NCBI GenBank assembly: GCA_013306675.1
Contig: JABLUY010000125.1
Coordinates: 42,814-106,813, forward strand
Source: Thraustochytrium sp. TN22
Taxonomy: Eukaryota; Sar; Bigyra; Thraustochytrida; Thraustochytriidae
Direction: 5' to 3'
DNA: 64,000 nt
The translations under genes and the position numbers were made by a program. Shown in pieces: positions 1 through 9,600 of the stretch (positions within the stretch are counted from its first letter, which is position 1; every line of letters begins with the position of its first letter). The notes beneath the pieces are model-generated. The model searched no databases. It was not told where the DNA came from and was given only the letters and a program-made list of their open reading frames with translations.

Positions 1-72
1 GAGGGTTAGCCCGCTGACGCTGGAGGAGAGAGTTTGGTCCTTCGTGCTCAGCACTGGGATGCTTTTCCTCAG

Positions 73-198
73 AACCCGACATGTGGGCCAGAGGACGCGG
101 ACGATTCGCTGCACGTGGTGACGGCGCTGACGGCGAACCGCGTCAAGGAGGGGCGCGCCTCGCTGTCGTCGACGTGCAACGGTGGTGATGAGACATGA
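73..198 (+). pseudogene. Glycosyltransferase-related fragment at window edge
   Basis: Read from base 73, this frame gives a stretch beginning NPTCGPEDADDSLHVVTA and ending at a TGA at 196-198. It aligns with the intact glycosyltransferase encoded at 3935-5488, where the matching part reads NPVCRDQ, then ESLHVVTAVSANHL. About 25 residues can be compared, after which similarity fades. The homologous block starts just after a pyrimidine-rich stretch ending in CAG (64-72), so it could be an exon rather than a relic. The gene is cut off by the window edge. A pseudogene fragment of a second copy is the simplest reading. Confidence 0.5.
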
Positions 199-289
199 GC
201 GAAGACGTGGGAATTATTCTAATTTCTAGCTTTGATCTTGAGGTAGGCACGCGCGCGCCAGAGATTGGCGTGGTGCGGACAACAAAACA

Positions 290-352
290 CACTTTGTCGA
301 TCAACAAACACAGTGAGACCCACTCTGTCGATCAACAAACACAGTGTGACGC
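290..352. repeat. Two-copy direct repeat
   Basis: The segment around 294-316 (GTCGATCAACAAACACAGTG) recurs at about 327-347, separated by about 10 bases. It lies 3' of the SH2 gene that ends at 583. No function is visible. Confidence 0.6.
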
Positions 353-582
353 AAAAAGTCCAGGCGAATCCACCTCTGCCTTACTACCTCCAAAGGTAGC
401 TCGAAGTTGCTGGTGATTTGTTTTCGATTTCTGGAAAATAGCATACACTCTGTCTTGACCGTGTCTGTTGCAAATCGCACGTCATGCCCCAGACCGCACC
501 GCCTCCTAACCGCCTCTCAGTTGCCCGGACCTGGCCGCCTCTCAGTTGACCGGACTTGACCGAAGCACCGCCGTCGCACGTC

Positions 583-2416
583 TCACTTGTCCTTCGCAGC
601 GTACGAACCGACTGGGCCTTCAGCGCCCGCGTCCGGGAGGGAGTCATAGCCCGCGGCGTAGCCGCCCACGTCGAGGCCAGGCGCCCCAAAGACATGCGAG
701 CCGGGCCCAAGGCCGGCGGAGTCATCGAGCATGTCATAGGCCGAGTTGGCGGCTTCCCCAAACTGGCCGCCGAGGCCAGGAGCGGACGGGGGCGCGTAGC
801 CCTCGTCCAGGTAGGTGCCGTACTGCACCGGGTGCAGAATCGGACCTCCCGGAGGAGCAAAGGGCATCATACCCGGATCGATGTCGGGCAAGACACCGTA
901 GCGACCAGGGTCGATGCCCCCGAGCGGACCGAGGCCGAGCGCCTGGTCGGCGAGCGAGGCCGGCAGCGCCTCGTAGCCGAGGTAGAGCGGGGCGAGGTTC
1001 TCGTCGCGCGCGTCATCGTTGGGGTCGCCTAGACTCTCGAGCGTGTCGTCGACCGCGAGTGGGTACGTGAGCCGGTCGTTATTCTCGTGAACCAGCGAGG
1101 CAATCCGCTTGTACACGAGGCCGCCAAGAATGAACCCACGCGAGGCGTCCGTGAAGATCTTGGACTGTAGCACACCCTTGTCAGCCGTGACATAGGCAAC
1201 GACAAGGCAGCCGTCCTGGCTCTGGCTGAAGCGAATGAGAAAGGTCCCTGGGGGCTTGTCCTCGAGCATGAGCTCCGCCTGCTCGTAGGTGAGAAAGCCG
1301 CGAAAAACGCGCGAGGGGCCAATGTCGTGAAGATCGGGCGCCGGCTGGCGCAGCTGCGTGCCGTGCGAGGCAACGAGCTCGGCGAAGGAACGGTAGGTGC
1401 GCTGGCCGCTGACAAAGACGCTCTCTTCCTCCTCGCTCGGGGCAAAGGCGCGTACGAGCGCGTGATTGACCACGCCTGTGTCAACATTAGCGTAGCTGAC
1501 GGCCCACGTGCAGACGGAGCTCTCGCTGAAGCGAACGAGAAAGGTGCCCGGCGGGTGTGGCATGAGCACGCAGCACGCCTCCTCGAGGGTCAACGCACCG
1601 GCGAACCACGCCGGGCTGTTGGTGGACGCCTTGAGCTGCACGAGCGCCACTCGCAGACCCGGCCCAAAGGAGAACAAGAGGTCGTCGAGCTGGCGTACAG
1701 TGACGGCCCTACGGTTCTTTGGGTCGGCCCGCGCGCGCAGCTCCTCGCGCAGCTCCGTGTCGCGCATGAGCTCACCGACCCTACCGTCCTCGTGCCGCTC
1801 GAGCCCGCGCGCAAAGGCGTCCCATGGCACGGCGTAGCGATTGCCAAAGTGGGCCGTCCACCAAGAGCGGCCGTCCTCGTCCTCGATGAGGTGGCCCACG
1901 GCCATCACGCCGCCGTCGGACGCCAGGCTGGCGGCCAGGTCGGTCGCAACCGCGCTGGCGTGTGCCGGATCTGCCGCCCTGCCGCCCTGCAGAGTGCGCA
2001 GGTGCGGCTGCAGCAGGTCGACGTGCGCGATGAGCTTGCGCTCGCAGCGCGTGAAGAAGAGCCGCAGTCGCGGGCCCTCGAGTGTCGTGGCCAGCGTCCT
2101 GTGCAGCACGCAGTGGTTCAGCTTGGCGCGCAGCGCCGACAGCAGCTCCAGCAGCACGAGCACCCAGCTCTGGAAGCCCGCGTCGCGCACAAAGGTCGTC
2201 ACGAAGCGCGGGTCGAAGACCGTCGCCAGCGCTGAGGCGCCCAGCGTCACCGCCACGCGCAGCCCGGCCACCTGCTCCTCCTGCCGGTGTGTGTCCAGGT
2301 CGCTCTCCACGTCGCGCGCAATCTCCGCGCACGCGCGCAGCAGCTGCAGGCACGTGCGCGCGTGCGGCGTCAGCTCCTCCTCCTCCTTGCCTTCGCCGCC
2401 GCGGCCTACCGCAGCA

Positions 2417-2448
<32 letters not shown>

Positions 2449-2514
2449 CGTCGGTGCCGTCGCCGCCGCTGCCGCGGGGGCTGCGGCTGTCTCGCGCGCC
2501 GACGCGGCCAGCAT
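583..2514 (-). CDS. Cbl-TKB-like protein with tandem SH2 domains
   Basis: Likely a phosphotyrosine-binding signalling adaptor of 643 residues. The frame is open further upstream to 3147, but that part is Arg-rich and GC-driven, so the ATG at 2514 was chosen. After a Thr/Ala-rich start (about residues 12-45) comes a predicted helical bundle (about 60-200). Next is a WWTAHFG...AVPWDAF segment (about 218-230), strongly reminiscent of the EF-hand part of the Cbl TKB domain. The first SH2 domain carries FLVRFSES (about residue 323). The second carries PPGTFLIRFSQSQ (about residue 415). Both keep the FLxRFS phosphotyrosine-binding Arg. The tail (490-643) is Gly/Pro/Tyr-rich with several isolated tyrosines. 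No RING finger, kinase or STAT DNA-binding segment is visible. The domain calls are strong for SH2 and moderate for TKB. Confidence 0.8.
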
Positions 2515-2749
2515 CGTCTCCTCCTCCTCCTCCTTCTCCTCCTCCTCCTCCTTCTTGCACTGCCTGCGGCCGCCCGTCCCGGTACTGCCGCGCGCGCGCG
2601 CTCTCCACGTCGCGCCCGCGCGCGTACGCGGGCCTCGCCGCCGCGGTTCTGCTCGCGTGCCGCGCCGCCGCTCTCTGCACGCTCCGCCGCGAGCGCTCCG
2701 CCGCCGCCGCGCCGCGCGCCGCGTGCCGCCGCGCCGCCGTGCGCAGCGC

Positions 2750-2783
<34 letters not shown>

Positions 2784-3934
2784 GCGCGCGAGTGGAGCGG
2801 CGTCGGGCGAGTGGCCGGAGGAGTTGCGGGCTTGGCGCCGCGCGCCGCCGCAGCAGGCTCCGTTCGACGCTTGTTCCGCGCACGCGGCGCCGCCGCCGCC
2901 TCCGACGCGCGGGCGGCCGCGGCGCCGGGCCGACGTCGGCGCGCCGCCGACGTCGCGCTCGAGGTCCGGCCCCCTGACCCGGCGGCGGTGCAGTGGTTGG
3001 GATGGGAAGGGATGGGATGCCGAGGCGAGGCGAGGCGAGGCGAGGCTGGGACGCCGCCGTGCGCGGGACCCTCCCTGCCGGCGCGGGGCGCCGCGAGGCT
3101 CGGAGAGGCCGCGGGCGGCGAGGAGCAGGCTCCAGCTCAGCTTGCACGGGGAGTTTGGTCGGGGTTTGCGTTGGCTGCGCTGCGCTGCGCTGCGCTGCGC
3201 TGAGGTGGCTCGGGTTTCTGTCTTGCTAGCTAGCTAGCTACTTAGCTGAGGAGAACAGCATCAACCTGCGCCGCGCGGGAGCGTCGTGCTCTAGCACAGC
3301 AGCGTGAAGACGAGCTGTTCGAAGTGCGTGTCCAACTTGCTGGCGGGCGGCCAATCGTCTGGTTGCTTGCTGCCTGCGGCGCTTGCCTGGCGGCTGTGCC
3401 TGCCTCTATGGCGTCGTTGTCACTCAGCTTCCGCGCGCTTTGGAGCGCAAGCCAGCGTACGTGCGCTGCTCAGGGCACACAATGGTGGGCGTGGCCAGGG
3501 GCGTGGCGCGAGAGGGCCGTGCTTGCCATGGCAGTGCCAGGCTCTGGCACGTGCAAGCCGCGGCCGTGCGCAGCGCAAGGCGCGCCGCGGTGCCGCCGCC
3601 GCTGCCGGCGCCCGGACCGCCGCGCTGCAGGTGGCGAAACGGCTTGCGATGCGTTCCGCCAACCGCCCGCGGTTTCAGGGCCCAGGCCGCGGCGTGCACA
3701 ACTTTTACAACTTTTACTTTACAAGGCCTGGCACTCACAAAAGTTCGAGGTGGCGTCCGAGTCCGCGCAGTCCGCGTAGCTCGGAGGCCCCGCGCAGCGG
3801 GCGCCCACGGGCTTGGAGGGGGGGCGGAGGAGAGAAGGGGCTTTGGCAGTGAGTCTCGCGCCCGTGTTCGTCGGGGGCGACCCGGAGGCAAGGCTTCACG
3901 AGGACTTGGAGAGCGACGGCGAAAGAGTGAGGCC
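2515..3934. other. Divergent intergenic region
   Basis: This 1.4 kb lies between the divergent SH2 gene (-) and glycosyltransferase (+) and should hold both promoters. Simple repeats seen: a CGAGG run at 3021-3045, a GCTGC run at about 3174-3202 and GCTAGCTAGCTAGCTA at 3225-3240. Long open frames in both directions are Arg/Ala/Pro-rich GC artefacts. Confidence 0.6.
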
Positions 3935-5488
3935 ATGGCGCCGCGGAGGGCCGCGCTCATGGTCGAGAGCAGCCGCAGCAACAGTCGCAGCGTAAGAGGA
4001 CGCGTGATGTTGCAGGTGGTGTTGTGTGTAGTGGGCGTCTGCGTGTTGTACTTGGCCAGAATAAGGACGTGGAGGGGCGGGGGCGGGAAGGAGCTGTGGC
4101 CCGGGGTGTCCATCGCGGGCACGACGTACAAAGAGGGCGCCGAGGAGGAGCTGCGCAGATATGAGCTGGGTGAGCTCGCGGAGGCCATAGCGTCTGAAAA
4201 GGCGCTGCAGAAGGCGTTGGGAAACGCCGCTTTTGCTTCCGTGGAAGAGCGATTGAAGAAGAAGGCCGGGAGGGCTCCGCGGACGAAAGGTCTCGCCACG
4301 GTCAAGGCGAGTGCGAACGCGGTCACCAGGACACCATCCCATCCGCTGGTGGATGGAAGGGGCGGAGCTGGTCAACTGCCCGAAGAAGGCGCCGCTCCGC
4401 TCCTGGATGACGAGTGGTGGCAGCGCTTTGCGGGGCACTTTGCAAAGGACCCCCCTCCGCTGGCGCTGGAAGCGAACCCGGTCTGCCGAGACCAGGATCA
4501 AGCGAGCGAAAGCTTGCACGTGGTGACGGCAGTGTCGGCCAACCACCTGTTGGAGGCTGCGACGATGCTGATGTCACTCCAGACGATGGCGAACCTGGCC
4601 CGGCAGTCGGCGCCCCTGAGGGTTGTGGTGCACGTCTTTTTCCTCAAAGACGATGCGGAGCCGCGCGACGTGGAGCAGGAGCTGCTCGGAATTTGTGGGC
4701 TCGAGATTTCGATCAAGCGCTATGATTGGCGGTGGCTCGGCTTTGGCGAGTCGAGACTGACGCCGGAGATCGAGGCGCAAATCATGGGTCTCTCCAACAG
4801 CTTGTGGAAGCCCGTGCTCATTCGCCTTGTGGCACGCAACGTGGGCCCGTGTCAGCACGTCCTCTGGTGTGACGCGTCGGTGCGCTTTCGAGCGCAGTTC
4901 GCACTGGAGCGTGTATGGCGGCAGTCGCACATCAACGGGCTGCTGGTTGATCAGGAGAGGTCCGACCTGATCGGGAAGACCACACACCCAACGACATTCT
5001 ACATTTTGTCGCAAATTACCAACGGAGCGGTGCCTTCCAATATCAGGAGCTTTATGAGCACTCGCGGCGTCGCTGCGACCAGCACGCTTTGGTACACGGG
5101 CAACGCGCGCGCCATGCGCCTCCTTGACACGTGGGCCAACTGCGCAGTCTCGATCAAGTGCATGGCTCCAGACGGCGCCTCTGGTTTTAGAGGCTCAGCC
5201 ATCAGCGAAGACTGTGTCAAGAGCGACAAAGGCACATGCCACCGCGGGGACCAGTCCGTGCTCGGCATCCTCACCTGGGTGTACGCCAAGGAGCTCCGCG
5301 ACGAGGGCGCCGTGGGCCGCTACGGCGCAAATGGACTGCTCTTCCCGACCTTCCGTGACCCGGAATCCAAGCATTCCTCCGTGACCTTTAACCGCGATAA
5401 GCAGGGCCGCAAACCGCAAAAGTGCCCGCCCGGGAGCTACACGCCTCGCCTCATAAACATCACGGACCCCATGCGGATCCTCCTGTAG
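3935..5488 (+). CDS. Putative type II membrane glycosyltransferase
   Basis: A 517-residue protein. The ATG at 3935 was chosen because the frame upstream has no convincing ATG and looks non-coding. Residues about 24-42 (MLQVVLCVVGVCVLYLA) follow a basic N-terminus and form a signal anchor, so the protein is probably a Golgi type II membrane protein. A stem region is followed by a globular domain starting at SLHVVTAVSANHLLEAA (about residue 190). It contains LWCDASVRF, which resembles the nucleotide-sugar/metal-binding Asp motif of several eukaryotic glycosyltransferase families (often seen as LWxDSSIRF). Several Cys residues in the C-terminal half (CHRGDQS, KCPPGS) may form disulfides. The exact family and sugar are not identifiable by eye. 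A partial relative lies at 73-198. Confidence 0.65.
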   Translation: MAPRRAALMVESSRSNSRSVRGRVMLQVVLCVVGVCVLYLARIRTWRGGGGKELWPGVSIAGTTYKEGAEEELRRYELGELAEAIASEKALQKALGNAAFASVEERLKKKAGRAPRTKGLATVKASANAVTRTPSHPLVDGRGGAGQLPEEGAAPLLDDEWWQRFAGHFAKDPPPLALEANPVCRDQDQASESLHVVTAVSANHLLEAATMLMSLQTMANLARQSAPLRVVVHVFFLKDDAEPRDVEQELLGICGLEISIKRYDWRWLGFGESRLTPEIEAQIMGLSNSLWKPVLIRLVARNVGPCQHVLWCDASVRFRAQFALERVWRQSHINGLLVDQERSDLIGKTTHPTTFYILSQITNGAVPSNIRSFMSTRGVAATSTLWYTGNARAMRLLDTWANCAVSIKCMAPDGASGFRGSAISEDCVKSDKGTCHRGDQSVLGILTWVYAKELRDEGAVGRYGANGLLFPTFRDPESKHSSVTFNRDKQGRKPQKCPPGSYTPRLINITDPMRILL

Positions 5489-5580
5489 TTGAGAGCAATT
5501 CCAACAACATACGACAAGACGGTGCGCGTGTGGGACGCTCACACCGGCCAAATGCTGCACGTGCTCGAGGGGCGCACGCG
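5489..5580 (+). pseudogene. Isolated WD40-repeat fragment
   Basis: Immediately after the glycosyltransferase stop, the frame reads TYDKTVRVWDAHTGQMLHVLEG, the core of a single WD40 blade with the typical DKTVRVWD signature. No second blade is found in any frame nearby and the similarity stops after LEGRT. It is best explained as a relic of a WD40 gene moved here by duplication or rearrangement. Confidence 0.6.
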
Positions 5581-6660
5581 ATTGACCGGAGTCCAACAGA
5601 GTCCAACAACCTTTATTCGCTCGCCAGAGCTCCAGCCAAAGGCGGATGATACAGGCCGTCGGCCCCACTGCCGGCAGCGCCGCAGCGGGGAAGGTACTGG
5701 CTGGTAACTCAGCCTTAGTAGTAGTAACAAGGACACGGGCTCAGCACCATACCAAGCTTCACGTAATACCACCACCCCCACCACGGCCCATAATTACTAC
5801 TGCAGCCGGCTGCCTGGCAGGACCACTCACTCACCCAGGTCCCAGGAAACAGAGGCCACGTCCAGCTCGCTGGCAGCGGCGCTGGAGCCAGCAGGCTGAG
5901 CCAGCACTTCCTGCCAGCCTGAGACCGCCCAGCTGCAGTGCGCTGCTGACTCGAGCGTGCTCCGGTCGACGTCACCGACCTGGCGGCGGTCACGGCAGCT
6001 GAGCTCATCTCAGCTCTCTCTCTCTGAGATGATGAGTCAAGATGCGGCGATGATGATGGTGATGATCGCGCGAGGCCGGCGGCTCTGGGATCCGCCGGCC
6101 ACGATGGTATCCCCGCCAAGAGAGGCCCGCGTGCCCCCGCGACGCGACGCCGCCACGTAGTCGTGGGGCGCCGCGCGCGGCAGGGGGGCGGCGCGCGAGT
6201 CGCGGCGGCGCGGGCGCGCCGCGGGGCGGTTTCCCCGGCGAGGCGCGGCGCCGCAGACCTGGTCGGCGAGCGTGCTCGCGACCTCGGCGGAGCGCGGCGG
6301 AGCGCGGCGCAGGCGAGGGCGCGGCGAGGAGCGCGGCGCGACCGGGCCGGCCTGCACTGGCCTGCGCGCGCACGCGCGAAGGCGCGACCCGCGGCGGGCG
6401 GGCGGGCGGGCGGGCTGGACGCGGGCGGAGACCCTTTTCGCAGGTTTGAACGTGGCCAACCAGCTCGCGCGAAAGCCCGTACGAGCGTACCGGCGCGGAG
6501 ACGACCTGCAGACGGAGTCGTGACGGAGGCTGGGCAGCTTGCAAGCGTGCGTGTTTGCGGGCTCGATCGCCTCGCGCAGCTCCTTATTGCGTCCTCGTTC
6601 AAGGGGCGAGTAAATAGCATCTGAGGTTTTCGTGCACGTGCCGCACAGACCGTGATCATC
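5581..6660. other. Intergenic region upstream of methionine synthase
   Basis: About 1.1 kb upstream of the methionine synthase ATG. It contains a CT run at about 6010-6026 followed by GATGATG-type repeats (about 6027-6065) and a very GC-rich 6160-6420 segment. No gene is supported; the promoter and 5' leader of the methionine synthase should be here. Confidence 0.5.
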
Positions 6661-9600
6661 ATGACGGCCGAGGAGAAGCCGCGCGTGCAGTTTGAGTGGA
6701 ACTCGGGTGACGCCGCCAAGCCCAAGCCGCAGACGGACGGCCCGCCGCGCCCCTGCTCTGATGCCGCGCGCAACGCCACCCCGAACCCGTACAACTACGA
6801 GGAGTTCGCCAAGCTCGAGCAGATCGCTTCGCTGCGCAAGAACGCCGACAAGCTCGACTGGTCCCAGGCGCCCGACACCTACCCGGAGAACTACCCGGCC
6901 TTCGTGCGCGCCCGCGACAGCGTGCGCACCTACATCGCCCAGCTCTTCATGGAGGAGATCGCCATGTACGACGGCGCCATGGGCACCATGATCCAGAACT
7001 ACGCCAAGGAGAACACGCTTGAGGAGGAGCAGTACCGCGGCGAGCGCTTCAAGGACTGGGAGTGCCAGGTCAAGGGCAACAACGACCTGCTGTCGCTGTC
7101 GCAGCCCGGCATCATCAAGAACATCCACAAGGCCTACCTTGACTCGGGCTCCCAGCTCATCGGCACCAACACGTTCTCGTCCACCACCATCGCGCAGGCC
7201 GACTACAAGATGGAAGACCTCGCGTACGAGCTCAACTACGCCGGCGCGCGCCTTGCTCGTGAGGCGTGTGACGAGGCCACCGCCGCGGACCCGACGCGGC
7301 CCCGCTTCGTGGTGGGCGCTCTGGGCCCGACCAACCGCACGGGCTCTATCTCGCCCGACGTGGAGGACCCGAGCGCGCGCAACGTGACCTTTGACGAGCT
7401 CGTGGAGGCGTACTTTGAGCAGGTGGTCGGTCTCATGGACGGTGGCGCCGACATCCTCATGGTGGAGACCATCTTCGACACCCTGAACGCCAAGGCGGCG
7501 CTCTTCGCCATCACCGAGTACCTCGAGCTTACCGGCCTGGATGTGCCTGTCTTTATCTCCGGCACGCTGGTGGACCAGTCCGGCCGCACGCTGTCCGGCC
7601 AGACCGGCGAGGCGTTCTACGCCTCGGTGCGCCATGCCAAGCCCATGTGCGTGGGCCTGAACTGCGCGCTGGGCGCGCAGCAGATGGCGCCGTTCCTGGA
7701 GCGCCTGAGCAAGGTGGTGGAGTGCTTCGTCCACGTGTACGCCAACGCGGGTCTGCCGAACGCCATGGGCGGCTACGATGACACGCCGGCGGACATGGCG
7801 TCGTACAACAAGCCGTTCTTCGAGAACAAGTGGGTGAACATGGTGGGCGGCTGCTGCGGCAGCACGCCGCCGCACATCGCGGCCCTGGCGCAGGCCATCA
7901 AGTCGAACGGCTACAAGCCGCGCGAGCTGCCGGCGCTGGGTGTGCCCAAGATGTGGCTGTCCGGCCTGGAGGACCTTGTGGTGGATGACGTGCACAACCA
8001 GCACGGCATGCCGTTTCTGAACGTGGGCGAACGCTGCAACATCGCCGGCTCGCGCAAGTTCAAGCGGCTGATCATGGCCGGCAACTACGGCGAGTGCATG
8101 GACATTGCCAAGGCGCAGGTCGCTGACGGCGCGCACGTGATCGACATCAACGTTGACGACGGCATGCTGGACGGCATGGACGCGATGCAGAAGTTCGTCA
8201 AGATCGCCATTACCGAGCCGGAGGTCTCCAAGGTGCCCTTCATGCTGGACGCCTCAAGCTTCGACATCGTTCTGGCCGGCCTCAAGTGGTGCCAGGGCAA
8301 GCCGATCGTGAACAGCATCTCGCTCAAGGTCGGCGAGGCCAAGTTCAAGGAGCAGGCGACGCTGCTGCGCAAGCACGGCGCTGCCGTCGTGGTGATGGCG
8401 TTCGACGAGGAGGGCCAGGCCGCGACCGAGGACGAGAAGGTGCGCATCTGCAAGCGTTCGTACGACATTCTGGTGAACGAGGTGCGGTTCCCGCCGGAGG
8501 ACATTGTGTTCGACCCGAACGTGCTGACGATCGGCACGGGCATGGAGGAGCACAACGCGTACGGCGTGGACTTTATTCGCGCGACGCGGCGCATCAAGGA
8601 GGTGTGCCCGTACGTGAAGATCAGCGGCGGTATCTCGAACCTGAGCTTTGGTTTCCGCGGCGTGTCGAAGATCCGCGAGTCCATCCACGCGGTGTTCCTG
8701 GAGCACGCCATTCTAGAGTCTGGCATGGACATGGGCATCGTGAACGCGGGCGAGCTACTCTGCGCCGACCAGGTCGAGCCGGACCTGCGCGAGCTGTGCG
8801 AGGACCTGGTGCTGAACAAGATCCCGGAGGCAACCGAGCACATGCTGGAGGCCACTGCGTACGAGCGATCGGTGCTCGACGCGAAGAAGCAAGGCTTGCC
8901 GCCCCCGAAGCGGCCGCGCATCAAGGTGGTCAACAAGCCTCGCGTGGAGTTCGAGTGGAACTCGGGTGACGCCGCCAAGCCCAAGCCGCAGACAGACGGC
9001 CCGCCGCGCCCCTGCTCTGATGCCGCGCGCAACGCCACCCCGAACCCGTACAACTACGAGGAGTTCGCCAAGCTCGAGCAGATCGCTTCGCTGCGCAAGA
9101 ACGCCGACAAGCTCGACTGGTCCCAGGCGCCCGACACCTACCCGGAGAACTACCCGGCCTTCGTGCGCGCCCGCGACAGCGTGCGCACCTACATCGCCCA
9201 GCTCTTCATGGAGGAGATCGCCATGTACGACGGCGCCATGGGCACCATGATCCAGAACTACGCCAAGGAGAACACGCTTGAGGAGGAGCAGTACCGCGGC
9301 GAGCGCTTCAAGGACTGGGAGTGCCAGGTCAAGGGCAACAACGACCTGCTGTCGCTGTCGCAGCCCGACATCATCAAGAACATCCACAAGGCCTACCTCG
9401 ACTCGGGCTCCCAACTTATTGGCACAAACACGTTCTCGTCCACCACCATCGCGCAGGCCGACTACAAGATGGAAGACCTCGCGTACGAGCTCAACTACGC
9501 CGGCGCGCGCCTTGCTCGCGAGGCGTGTGACGAGGCCACCGCCGCGGACCCGACGCGGCCCCGCTTCGTGGTGGGCGCTCTGGGCCCGACCAACCGCACG

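Noticed and set aside
2515-3147. Upstream extension of the SH2 gene frame
   Set aside because: Arg/Pro/Gly-rich throughout, lacks domain similarity and looks like a GC-rich 5' leader; the ATG at 2514 is preferred.
6037-8136. Long minus-strand open frame across the first MetH module, with similar ones at 8755-10965 and 13231-15168
   Set aside because: Antisense shadow of a strongly GC3-biased gene. It is His/Arg/Val-rich, has no domain, and recurs in each module because the module recurs.
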